Below are positions 50,952 through 58,582 of a stretch of DNA of 64,000 nucleotides, piece by piece. Source of the DNA: CALMKX01 sp036274895 (GTDB lineage Bacteria > Acidobacteriota > Thermoanaerobaculia > Multivoradales > SZUA-115); the NCBI GenBank assembly GCA_036274895.1, contig DASUEU010000078.1, positions 22,035 through 86,034 on the forward strand, given 5' to 3'. The notes beneath the pieces were generated by a model. That model saw only the letters and a list, made by a program, of their open reading frames with translations. It did not search any database and was not told the origin of the DNA. Position numbers and translations under genes: made by a program. How positions within the stretch are numbered: the stretch's first letter is position 1; every line of letters begins with the position of its first letter.

Positions 50952-52372
50952 AGCTCGGGCCCTGCGCCCTCGCCCTGCTGCTGACCGCCCCGCTGCTCGG
51001 CGAGGAGCCGCCCGCGGCTCCAGCGGCACCGACGGCCTCGGAGGTGGGGGCCGAGGCCGTGGCCACCGCCGTGCCGGTGCGCTCGATCGACCCGGCGGAT
51101 GAGGACTTCTCCGATCTCGAGCCCTTCGGCCAAGCGATCGGCAACGCGAGGGTGGTGATGCTCGGCGAGGCCACCCACGGTGACGGCCCAGCCTTCCTGG
51201 CCAAGGGGCGGCTGCTGCGCTACCTGCACCAGCGACTGGGTTTCGACGCGTTGACCTTCGAGTCGGGGTTCTTCGACTGCCGGGACACCGCCGCGGCCCT
51301 GCGGGGCACCGAGCCGCTGGCGGATGCGGCAGACCACTGCCTTTACCGCCTCTGGGGTTGGGCTCGGGAGGTGGAGCCGGTGCTGGCCTACGTCCGCGCC
51401 AGCCAGGCCACGACGCGGCCCCTCGCTTTCGCCGGTTTCGATTGCCGCGTGTCGACGAAGGAAGGGCGGGAGCGCGGCTTCCCTCGCTTCGTTTTCGACT
51501 TCTTCGACCGCGTGGACCCGGCGCTGATCTCGGCTGCCGAGCGGCAAGACCTGACCGCCATGTCGATCGGCCTGGTGCCGATGGACTACTTCGAGAAGCC
51601 CGGCTCCCGGCCCTGGAACCGCGAGCTGGTGCGCCGTCTCATCGCCACGCTCGACGCTCGTGCTGGAGACTTCACCCGCGCCTACAGCCCGGCCGAGATC
51701 GCCTGGGCGCGCCAGGCCCTGGTCAGCCTGCTCGCCATGGATCGGGCGCTCGAGCCCAAGGAGGAGCCCTACACCCGGGACGCTGCCATGGCCGAGAACC
51801 TGCTCTGGCTGCTCGAAGGCCCCCTGGCCGGGCGCAAGGTCGTGGTCTGGGCGCACAACTACCACATCATGTTGGACTTCCGGGGTGAGGTGCCGCCCGA
51901 GGTACGGGCCGCCGGGGGCGGGCCGATGGGGCGCTTCCTGAAGGACGCGATGGGCCTGGACGTGTACTCCCTGGCCTTCGTGGCCCACCACGGGGCCTTC
52001 GGCTACGTGGGGGAGCCCCCGGAGAAGCTGCTCGAGCGTCCCCCGACCTCGCTCGAGGGCCTGCTCCACGGCCTCGGCAAACCCCATCTGTTTGTCGACT
52101 TCCGCAGCTTGCCCTCGACCCATCGCCTGCGCCAGCCGGTGGTGGGCCACTTCTACTTCCACGAGCCGGAGGAGCTGGTCTGGCCCCGGCTCTATGACGG
52201 GGTCTTCTTTCTCGACGAAATGAAGCCGGCGACCTTGAGCCAGCCTCTGGTGCAGCCCTCACCCCCACAGTCCCCCTCTCCCGGCCCGCCCACACCGACC
52301 TCAGGGAGAGGGGGAGGCCGGAGCGAATTCCCCACCCGCTCTCCCCGTCCCGTCAGGGATCTGTTCCAGTAG
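50948..52372 (+). CDS. Erythromycin-esterase-family protein with repeat-derived tail
   Basis: 474 residues from GTG 50948, overlapping the upstream stop. A short signal peptide, then VVMLGEATHGDGPAFLAKGRLLRYL, LGFDALTFESGFFDCRDTA and VVVWAHNYHIMLDF, the motifs of the erythromycin esterase (EreA/B-like) fold. The substrate is not known; many members are not resistance enzymes. The last ~38 residues are Pro/Ser/Arg-rich and encoded in part by a palindromic repeat fragment (52342-52359), so the natural end is probably near 52260. Confidence 0.8.
   Translation: MKLGPCALALLLTAPLLGEEPPAAPAAPTASEVGAEAVATAVPVRSIDPADEDFSDLEPFGQAIGNARVVMLGEATHGDGPAFLAKGRLLRYLHQRLGFDALTFESGFFDCRDTAAALRGTEPLADAADHCLYRLWGWAREVEPVLAYVRASQATTRPLAFAGFDCRVSTKEGRERGFPRFVFDFFDRVDPALISAAERQDLTAMSIGLVPMDYFEKPGSRPWNRELVRRLIATLDARAGDFTRAYSPAEIAWARQALVSLLAMDRALEPKEEPYTRDAAMAENLLWLLEGPLAGRKVVVWAHNYHIMLDFRGEVPPEVRAAGGGPMGRFLKDAMGLDVYSLAFVAHHGAFGYVGEPPEKLLERPPTSLEGLLHGLGKPHLFVDFRSLPSTHRLRQPVVGHFYFHEPEELVWPRLYDGVFFLDEMKPATLSQPLVQPSPPQSPSPGPPTPTSGRGGGRSEFPTRSPRPVRDLFQ
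52342..52359. repeat. Partial copy of the 45521 repeat
   Basis: 18 bases identical to 45522-45539. It lies inside the 3' end of the erythromycin-esterase-like gene and marks the end of an inserted repeat. Confidence 0.75.
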
Positions 52373-52399
52373 GGTGGGTCTGTCAGCCCCTCGCGAGCC

Positions 52400-52876
52400 T
52401 CAGCCCCGCCACCGCCGTGCCGCCAGCGCGATCGGCAGGCCGACGCAGAAGACGTGGATGAGCACGTTCTTGAGCCACGCGCCTGAGCCGGCGTGGGGGA
52501 AGGCGGAGAGGGGCAGGACGATGCGGTACATCACCAGGTAGACCACCACGCCGTAGAGGGGACCGGTCAACCAGGGCTTCTCGATCAAGACCTTGAATCG
52601 GCGGCTCAAGAGGACGAACAGAGTCGCCCAGGCGAAGGCGATCCCGAAGTGGAGGAGGATGCCCAGGATCGCCGTGGCTGCGCCGCCCTGGTAGGACTCC
52701 CGGCCCAGTAGGCCGCTCGCCACGGATTGCAGCACCCGGACCGGGGGAATGCCCCGCAAACCACTGGAAACAAAGGCCGCGGTGATGTCCATCGCGCCCG
52801 CGATCAGGCCGCCGGCGAGGATGGCGGCTGAGACATTGGCGCCAGCACCGGGCGAGGCCCCAGGCGAGTTGCTCAT
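52400..52876 (-). CDS. Small integral membrane protein
   Basis: 158 residues from ATG 52876, with AAGGA upstream; 15 more residues are possible from 52921. Four hydrophobic segments (AILAGGLIAGAMDITAAFVS, AILGILLHFGIAFAWATLFVLL, LYGVVVYLVMYRIVLPL, VFCVGLPIALAARRW). Similar to YagU/DUF1440-like membrane proteins, role unknown. It is divergent from the methyltransferase. Confidence 0.65.
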   Translation of the reverse strand: MSNSPGASPGAGANVSAAILAGGLIAGAMDITAAFVSSGLRGIPPVRVLQSVASGLLGRESYQGGAATAILGILLHFGIAFAWATLFVLLSRRFKVLIEKPWLTGPLYGVVVYLVMYRIVLPLSAFPHAGSGAWLKNVLIHVFCVGLPIALAARRWRG

Positions 52877-53000
52877 GGCCGACCGTCCTTTCGAGTTGGC
52901 GAGATCGGGAGCAGGATCCATGCCTTAGCCAGAACCGGATAGCGCCGCGGGGTCGGGTCGCGGCATGATCCTCGGGCTCGGACGAAGGAGGGAGGTCCCG

Positions 53001-53861
53001 ATGGGGCAACTGGCGAAGGACGACTACGTGCTCGGCACGGACGAAGCGGAGCTGGCCCGTCTGGGGCTGCAGCACCGGGTGTGGCGGCCCCGGGTGCTCA
53101 CGGCCTGGGAGCGGGCGGGGATCTCGGTGGGCTCCAAGGTGGTGGACTTCGGGGCCGGCCCCGGCTACGCCACGCTGGACCTGGCCGAGATCGTCGGGCC
53201 TGGCGGTCGGGTGGTCGGGGTGGAGCGCTCCGGCAGCTTCGTGGCCGCCGCCCGGGCCGCCTGTGAGCGGCGCGGCTTCGAGCACGTGGAGATCGTCCAG
53301 GCGGATCTGATGCAGGACGAAGAGCTGCCGCTCTCCGGCTTCGATTTCGCCTGGTGCCGTTGGGTGGCCTCGTTCGTCTCGTCGCCGGAGCGCCTGGTCT
53401 CGGCCATGGCACGCTCGCTGCGGCCGGGCGGGGTGGCGGTCTTCCACGAATACGCCAACTACGCCTCGTGGCGGCTGGCGCCGCCGCGGCCTCACTTCGA
53501 GGAGTTCGTGGCCGAGGTGATGGCGAGCTGGCGGGCCAGCGGCGGAGAGCCGGACGTCGCCCTGGTGCTGCCCAGCCTGCTCGCCGAGGCCGGCTTCACC
53601 CTGCGCGAAGCCCGGCCCCTGGTCTTCGTCACCCGCCCCGGGGACTTCCTCTGGCAGTGGCCCGCAGCCTTCATCGACGTCAACCTCGGCCGGCTGGTCG
53701 ACCTGGGCCGCATCACGGCCGACCTCGCCGCGGCCGTGCGCGAGGAGATCACCGCCGCCGAGCGCGACCCGGCGACCCTGATGACCACGCCGATCGTGCT
53801 GGAGCTGATCGCGGTGAAGGGCGACCCTACCGACCCGCCCTCCCACCCCTCCCTGCGGTAA
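53001..53861 (+). CDS. Class I SAM-dependent methyltransferase
   Basis: 286 residues from ATG 53001, preceded by GGAGGGAGG. Motif I VVDFGAGPGYATLDLAEIVG, acidic EIVQADLMQDEELPL, and motif ARSLRPGGVAVFHEYAN place it in the class I Rossmann methyltransferases. The substrate is not known; the small-molecule (ubiquinone/menaquinone type) branch is likely. Confidence 0.85.
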   Translation: MGQLAKDDYVLGTDEAELARLGLQHRVWRPRVLTAWERAGISVGSKVVDFGAGPGYATLDLAEIVGPGGRVVGVERSGSFVAAARAACERRGFEHVEIVQADLMQDEELPLSGFDFAWCRWVASFVSSPERLVSAMARSLRPGGVAVFHEYANYASWRLAPPRPHFEEFVAEVMASWRASGGEPDVALVLPSLLAEAGFTLREARPLVFVTRPGDFLWQWPAAFIDVNLGRLVDLGRITADLAAAVREEITAAERDPATLMTTPIVLELIAVKGDPTDPPSHPSLR

Positions 53862-53872
53862 ACTCCCGGGCC

Positions 53873-54448
53873 ATGTCGAGAGCACGGGCTGGCTCCTTTC
53901 TCGTGGCGAGCGTCGCGGTGGCGCTGGCCGGTTGCTCATCCTCCGCCCCGAGATCTACTGCCACAGCGACCCCGGAGGTTCCCGTGCTGGTAGGCGTGGT
54001 CACCCGTGAAGCCACCGAGGAGGCCGTGCCGGCCTGGGTGGAGGTTCAGACTCACTCGATCATCGATCCGGTAGCTGCCCAAAGCCTGACCACGGTCCCG
54101 CCCGGAGCCGAGGTGGAGGTGATCTTCGGCACCTGGTGCGGGGACAGCAAGCGCGAGGTGGCACGCCTGTGGCGGGCCCTGGACGAGGTCGGCGGCGAGG
54201 TTCCTTTCGGCCTGTCCTGGGTGGCCGTCTCGCGCGACAAGCTGGAGCCCGCAGATCGCCTCGCCGGGGTCAACGTGGAGTACGTTCCGACCTTCGTCGT
54301 CCGTCGCGGTGGCCGGGAGGTCGGTCGCATCGTCGAGACCTCCCGCCAGGGCATCGAGAAGGACCTGCTCGACCTCCTGACCGGCGCCAAGCAAGGTGTG
54401 ATCTCCGAGAGCCGGCCGGAGCTGGAGTCGCCCGGAGACCAGCGCTGA
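53873..54448 (+). CDS. Thioredoxin-fold lipoprotein with a CxxS active site
   Basis: 191 residues. Lipobox Cys21 (VALAGC). FGTWCGDSKREVARLWRALDEV shows a thioredoxin site with Cys89 and Ser at the second position (CGDS), and YVPTFVVRRGGREVGRIVETS has the cis-Pro. With no resolving Cys, it may act as a mono-thiol isomerase or carrier, not a dithiol reductase. It starts 11 bases after the methyltransferase gene. Confidence 0.75.
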   Translation: MSRARAGSFLVASVAVALAGCSSSAPRSTATATPEVPVLVGVVTREATEEAVPAWVEVQTHSIIDPVAAQSLTTVPPGAEVEVIFGTWCGDSKREVARLWRALDEVGGEVPFGLSWVAVSRDKLEPADRLAGVNVEYVPTFVVRRGGREVGRIVETSRQGIEKDLLDLLTGAKQGVISESRPELESPGDQR

Positions 54449-54455
54449 ACGTCGC

Positions 54456-54485
54456 GGAGGGCCTCCGGTCCATCGGAGGCCCTCC
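54456..54485 (+). terminator. Terminator-like hairpin
   Basis: Arms GGAGGGCCTCCG (54456-54467) and CGGAGGCCCTCC (54474-54485), 12-bp perfect stem, six-base loop, 7 bases after the thioredoxin-like gene. No T-run. Confidence 0.65.
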
Positions 54486-54504
54486 CGGCCCTGCTCCTCG
54501 CCCC

Positions 54505-54530
54505 TGAAACCTTGCCTTTCGACCCCCGTA
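54505..54530 (+). promoter_or_regulatory. Candidate ECF-type promoter before the sigma factor gene
   Basis: TGAAACC (54505-54511) looks like an ECF -35, and CGTA (54527-54530) after a 16-base gap looks like an ECF -10. The ATG at 54538 follows 7 bases later, so the transcript would have little or no leader. This suggests the sigma factor controls its own gene. Confidence 0.55.
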
Positions 54531-54537
54531 CGTAGCG

Positions 54538-55125
54538 ATGTCGCAGGAAGCCGCCCCGCCCTCGGACGAAGAGTTGGTGCGAGCGGTTCTCGCGGGAGAC
54601 CGGGATCGATTCGGCGACCTCGTCGATCGCTACCAGAGCCGGTTGGTCAACTACCTGTTCCGCCTCCTGCGCAACGCCGACGATGCGCACGACCTGGCGC
54701 AGGAGGTGTTCTTGCGGGTCTACCAGGCCCTGGATCGGTACGATCCGACCTACCGCTTCTCCACGTGGATCTTCCGCGTGGCCCAGAACGCGGCGATCGA
54801 CCAGATCCGCAAGCGCCGGCTGAAGCTGGTGCCGCTGGGCCGGCGAGGCGATAGCGAGGGGGACCTGCCGGATCTCGATCCACCGAGCGACGATCGCGGT
54901 CCCTATGGTCACCTGCGCAACACCGAACGGGGCGAGGCGATCCAAGAAGCCGTGGACGCCCTGCCGTGGGAGTACCGGGAGCTGATCGTGCTGCGCCACT
55001 ATGGCGAGCTGTCTTACGAGGAGATCGCGCAGCTGAAGCGGATGCCCCTCGGCACGGTGAAGAACAAGCTGTTTCGTGGCCGCCAGATCTTGAAGGAGCG
55101 GCTGCAGTCTTTCTTGACGGACTGA
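54538..55125 (+). CDS. ECF sigma factor (RpoE-like)
   Basis: 195 residues. Region 2: LVDRYQSRLVNYLFRLLRNADDAHDLAQEVFLRVYQALDRYD; region 4: ELIVLRHYGELSYEEIAQLKRMPLGTVKNKLFRGRQILKERL. The DAxDLxQEVF and region 4 helix-turn-helix are complete. It is the first gene of an operon with a membrane anti-sigma-like protein and a bactofilin-like membrane protein, so it may sense envelope stress. Confidence 0.92.
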   Translation: MSQEAAPPSDEELVRAVLAGDRDRFGDLVDRYQSRLVNYLFRLLRNADDAHDLAQEVFLRVYQALDRYDPTYRFSTWIFRVAQNAAIDQIRKRRLKLVPLGRRGDSEGDLPDLDPPSDDRGPYGHLRNTERGEAIQEAVDALPWEYRELIVLRHYGELSYEEIAQLKRMPLGTVKNKLFRGRQILKERLQSFLTD

Positions 55126-55154
55126 AGTAGCGCCGAGCACCAGGAGCAAGAGAC

Positions 55155-55724
55155 ATGAGCAGGACCGATCGAGAGACGCTGAGGGAGTGGCTGTACCGGG
55201 AGCAGGAGGGGGACCTGGCGCCGGCCGAGGCGGCCGAGCTCAAGGCCGCGCTGGCCAAGGACCCGGACCTCGCCCGTGAGCGCGAGGAGCTGTCGCGCCT
55301 CTCGCGGCTGCTGGTCTCCGAGCCTCTGCCGGTGCGCGCGGGCTTCCGCCAGCAGGTGGTGAACGCCCTGCCCCCGGCAGGCTGGGAGGCCCAGCATCCC
55401 CGCTCCTGGTGGCTCGCCGCCAGCCTCTTCCTGGTCCTGGCCGGCGCCGGAGCCGCCCTGGTGGGCCTCGGCTCCGGCCGTCTCTCCGGCGAGGGTGCCC
55501 TGTTCTCGGCCGTGGCCGCGCTCACCGACCTCTTCCGCTCCGCCGCGCTGGCCGGTGCGGGTCTGCTCGCCGCCTCCTGGAAGGGCCTGGGTCTCACTCT
55601 CGGTCACGTCGCGGACGGTTCCCGGCTCACGGCGGCAGCCCTCGGCTTCGGGGTGCTGTGCCTCAACCTGCTCTTCGTGATGCTGTGGCGCGGGGCGCGG
55701 CGGGCTCCTCAGCGTTCTCGATGA
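55155..55724 (+). CDS. Putative anti-sigma factor (membrane)
   Basis: 189 residues. The N-terminus REWLYREQEGDLAPAEAAELKAALAKDPDLAREREEL is the start typical of anti-sigma proteins. Two membrane segments (~88-110 and ~155-180). No HxxxCxxC zinc motif is seen, so it would be a zinc-free form. Adjacency to the ECF gene (29-base gap) gives the role. It overlaps the next gene by four bases. Confidence 0.7.
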   Translation: MSRTDRETLREWLYREQEGDLAPAEAAELKAALAKDPDLAREREELSRLSRLLVSEPLPVRAGFRQQVVNALPPAGWEAQHPRSWWLAASLFLVLAGAGAALVGLGSGRLSGEGALFSAVAALTDLFRSAALAGAGLLAASWKGLGLTLGHVADGSRLTAAALGFGVLCLNLLFVMLWRGARRAPQRSR

Positions 55725-56647
55725 AGCATCCGGCTGCCGGGCTCGTCCTCCTGCTGGCTCTGGTCGGGGCGCCGTCGCTGGCCGCCGGCGATTACCTGCC
55801 CGGGCAGGAGCCGGCCCTTTCGATCGAAAGCGGCAGCGTCGCCCGGCACCAGTTGGTGGCCGTGGGGCGGGATCTGGTGGTGGCCGGCCGGGCCCTGTCG
55901 GACGTGGCCGCCATGAACGGCTCGGTCACCGTGTCCGGGGAGGTCGCGGGCGACTTGATCGTCCTCGGTGGCTCGGCCCGCCTGGCGTCCTCGGCTCACG
56001 TGGCCGGGGACGTCTTCGTGCTCGGCGGCCGCATCGAGGCGGCGCCCGGCTCGCACATCGGTGGCCGCTCGGTGGCCTACCCGGACGCTTCCTCCGCCTG
56101 GCTCACTCTGCTCGAGGCGCCCACCCTGGGGCTTTCTCCCACCTCGCCGCTGATCGTCGGCGCCAAGCTCGCCCTGCTCGCGGCCTGGCTGCTGCTGACC
56201 CTAGTGCTCTTCGCGGTCTCCGGGCGGCAGCTGTTGGCCACCTCGGAGCGGGTGGCGGCAGAGCCCTTCCGCTGCTTCGGCGTCGGCTTCACCGGCGTGC
56301 TGGCGATGACCTTGACCGCCCTGCTGTTCAGCCTCTTCGCGGCGGCCCTGGTGGGCATCCCCCTCTTGGTGCTGGTGGTGGTGCTGGCCCTGATCCTCAA
56401 GCTGTGGGGGATGGTGGCCGTCTTCCACGCCGCGGGAGCCTTTTTGACCGGCCGTCTGCGCTGGCGCCTGACGCCGCTCAATACGGCCGTGATCGGCCTG
56501 CTCGCCCTGGGCATTTTGAAGCTGGTGCCCTGGGCGGGCTTGCTGGTCTGGCACGTGGCCACGTTCATCGGCGTCGGCGCCGCCCTCACCACCAAGCTCG
56601 GCCGCGAAGAGCCCTGGTTCGAAGCCGCCGCCGTGCCGGCGCGGTGA
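55721..56647 (+). CDS. Bactofilin-like/polymer-forming membrane protein
   Basis: 308 residues. A signal peptide (LLLALVGAPSLAA), then a right-handed beta-like region (LVAVGRDLVVAGRALSDVAAMNGSVTVSGEVAGDLIVLGGS and HVAGDVFVLGGRIEAAPGSH) similar to polymer-forming cytoskeletal/bactofilin-like repeats, then about five membrane segments from residue ~150. Role unknown; likely an envelope protein and perhaps a target or sensor of the sigma factor. Confidence 0.7.
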   Translation: MKHPAAGLVLLLALVGAPSLAAGDYLPGQEPALSIESGSVARHQLVAVGRDLVVAGRALSDVAAMNGSVTVSGEVAGDLIVLGGSARLASSAHVAGDVFVLGGRIEAAPGSHIGGRSVAYPDASSAWLTLLEAPTLGLSPTSPLIVGAKLALLAAWLLLTLVLFAVSGRQLLATSERVAAEPFRCFGVGFTGVLAMTLTALLFSLFAAALVGIPLLVLVVVLALILKLWGMVAVFHAAGAFLTGRLRWRLTPLNTAVIGLLALGILKLVPWAGLLVWHVATFIGVGAALTTKLGREEPWFEAAAVPAR

Positions 56648-56679
56648 GCGGCGGAGAAGGCCCGGATGGATCCCGGTCT

Positions 56680-56754
56680 GGGAGCGCCGAGCCCCAGCTC
56701 GGCGTACTGTGCCTGCGACCGCCGAGAAACGCCGAGCTGGGGCTCGGCGCTCCC
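56680..56754. repeat. 25-base inverted repeat (dispersed repeat type)
   Basis: Arms 56680-56704 and 56730-56754 are perfect reverse complements over 25 bases, with a 25-base loop. It lies between two convergent genes, so it may also act as a two-way terminator. It is a third repeat family, distinct from those at 11706 and 45521. Confidence 0.8.
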
Positions 56755-56785
56755 GGGGTTCCCTTCAGCCTGCTTCAGCAGTCCT

Positions 56786-57445
56786 CTAGTGTGCCGGCCG
56801 CAGGTCGGAGCGGAAGCGGGGTAGCACCTCGTTCTGGGCCAGGAACTGGCCGGACAGGCCGATGGCCCGGATGCGCCGGCCGGGCTTCACGAAGGGGATG
56901 GAGAAGGGGTTGATGCCGGTCGAGGCGGCGATGAAGACCTGGGTCTCGCCGCTGCCGTCGTCGATGAACACCTGATAGCCGTAAGGCAGGTCGTTGACGA
57001 TCGGCCGGGTGATGGTGCCTTCGACCGCCACCAGGCTGCCCTCGGTCCCCTCTCCCACGTCGCCCGTGGCGACATCTTCGGCGAACACCGGCTGCGCCCC
57101 ATGGAGCGCCACCACGTCGGTGGTCGCCGCCGGCCGCAGGACCAGCTGGCCGAAGCCGTCGTCCCCCACCTCGCCGGTGACCCGCACCCGCTTCCACAGC
57201 CGCAGGCCGGAGTTGAAGGCGGTGCTGACGTAGATGCCGGCCGTGCCGTCCTCGACGGCGAAGCCCTGGTCGAAGGTGGAGGAGGAGTAACGTCCCGAGG
57301 GCACGGTGACCGAACCCTCGACGGTGACCACGGTGCCCGCCGGGGCACTGCGGGCGTCGGCGATCGAGATCGGTTGGGCGTAGGCGACGGCGCTGGCGAG
57401 GAAGGCCAACAGGGCGAGGGCGATAGAAGTCTTGGATCTGGTCAT
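56786..57445 (-). CDS. Secreted OB-fold protein
   Basis: 219 residues with signal peptide (ALALLAFLASAVAYAQ). The body has repeated strand patterns of nucleic-acid-binding OB-fold type: AGTVVTVEGSVTVPSGRY, FAVEDGTAGIYVSTAFN, RVRVTGEVGDDGFGQLVLRP and YGYQVFIDDGSGETQVFIAAS. Similar to YhcR/DNA-binding OB-fold domains found in secreted nucleases, but no nuclease is present. Role unknown. Confidence 0.7.
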   Translation of the reverse strand: MTRSKTSIALALLAFLASAVAYAQPISIADARSAPAGTVVTVEGSVTVPSGRYSSSTFDQGFAVEDGTAGIYVSTAFNSGLRLWKRVRVTGEVGDDGFGQLVLRPAATTDVVALHGAQPVFAEDVATGDVGEGTEGSLVAVEGTITRPIVNDLPYGYQVFIDDGSGETQVFIAASTGINPFSIPFVKPGRRIRAIGLSGQFLAQNEVLPRFRSDLRPAH

Positions 57446-57629
57446 CCGTGGGGCTCCTTGGGTTAGAAGATCCAGGAGATCCTACGACAAGACGCCGAGA
57501 GACAATTCTCCGCGGAAGCAAACGACGTGTGACGGAATGCGCTGCCCAAGCTCTCTCTACTGCTTGCCACCGCCAACGTGCCGTGCGGTCCTGGCGCACT
57601 TACCCTCTGACGTCTGAAAGCGCTTGCGC

Positions 57630-58565
57630 TCAATCTGTCTCTGCTCTAGGTAGGTTCGAATGCAGCGGAGCCTCGTACCGCGACTCGATCTCTCGCCAAT
57701 CGTCAGATATGATCTCTCTCCTCCTCTCAATAGCGCGCTGGCCATATCGGTTTAGGATCTCGACTAGTTCAGCGTGGTCGTTGGTGTTGTTGTATGGCAC
57801 GACAAACAAGCGTCGCAGTGTTTTTGCCGCCGTGATGAACTCAGGAGAGATCTCGTCAGCTGTGAAGATGTAATGTGGCCTCGAGGCGGGGAGATGGTGG
57901 GCATACATTTCGATGAGGAATGTAATCGCGGGATCGTTCATCGAGAATCCCACGAAGAGTAACGTGTGGGTCATCAGTAGGGTCTCAATGAACCGGCGGT
58001 ACTCCCAACTGCCGTATGCCTTGCTATTATAGTCAGACTTCGCGAAGATCATGGAGTCAGGCTTGTCGACGGACCCGTGCAGAAGGAAGATGTGTTCCTT
58101 GTCGTCGCGCAAGGCCCTGAATGAGTCTGAGGTAACTCCAATGCTTACCTGGACGTGATGCCTGGCTTCGGTATTACATTCTCGCCAGGCTATCTCAAGG
58201 AACTTGTCGAAATTCGTAGTCAGGATGATGCGCTGCCGAAGGGCCATGAGCGAACGATGCAGGTCGGAGATGTCACCGTTCTGTCCGAACTCATCTTGAA
58301 TACTCCGGTTCCATGCCTCATTACCAGTCGCTTGCCTTACTAACTCTGCGGCCATGAGGAAGTCACCCTGCTGTAGCAATCTCTCGGCGTGTTTGCGAGT
58401 GCTTCCCTCAGGAATCTGCTGAGTCTGGTCACTCAAGTAGTCGCGCCACTGTCGTATGCGGCCGCCCGCTCTAGTCCTGACGCTGGCAGTCACGCCAGCG
58501 CCAACAAACAGGGCCGCACGGCGTCGTGCCAAGTCGTCTACAAGGTCTGGGTTGCAGTCTTGCAC
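57630..58565 (-). CDS. SIR2-like domain protein
   Basis: 311 residues from GTG 58565. Almost the whole length is one SIR2_2-type domain: LFVGAGVTASVR (residues 19-30, NAD-binding loop), IILTTNFDKFLEI (Asn118, Asp120), FLLHGSVDKPD (His163, the proposed catalytic base) and LLFVGFSMNDPAITFLIE. Stand-alone SIR2 proteins of this type in defence systems destroy NAD to stop phage. Catalytic residues are present. It starts 17 bases after the ParA-like stop with no clear ribosome site, so it is probably coupled to it. Codon use is AT-richer than the neighbours. Confidence 0.9.
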   Translation of the reverse strand: MQDCNPDLVDDLARRRAALFVGAGVTASVRTRAGGRIRQWRDYLSDQTQQIPEGSTRKHAERLLQQGDFLMAAELVRQATGNEAWNRSIQDEFGQNGDISDLHRSLMALRQRIILTTNFDKFLEIAWRECNTEARHHVQVSIGVTSDSFRALRDDKEHIFLLHGSVDKPDSMIFAKSDYNSKAYGSWEYRRFIETLLMTHTLLFVGFSMNDPAITFLIEMYAHHLPASRPHYIFTADEISPEFITAAKTLRRLFVVPYNNTNDHAELVEILNRYGQRAIERRREIISDDWREIESRYEAPLHSNLPRAETD

Positions 58566-58582
58566 TGTCAGAAGTTATGAAT

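Noticed and set aside
50948..52372. Macrolide resistance gene
   Set aside because: The erythromycin-esterase fold is shared by many unrelated enzymes; a resistance role cannot be supported.
57448..57873. 141-codon plus-strand frame at the island edge
   Set aside because: It overlaps the SIR2 3' end on the other strand and has no recognised motif or ribosome site.
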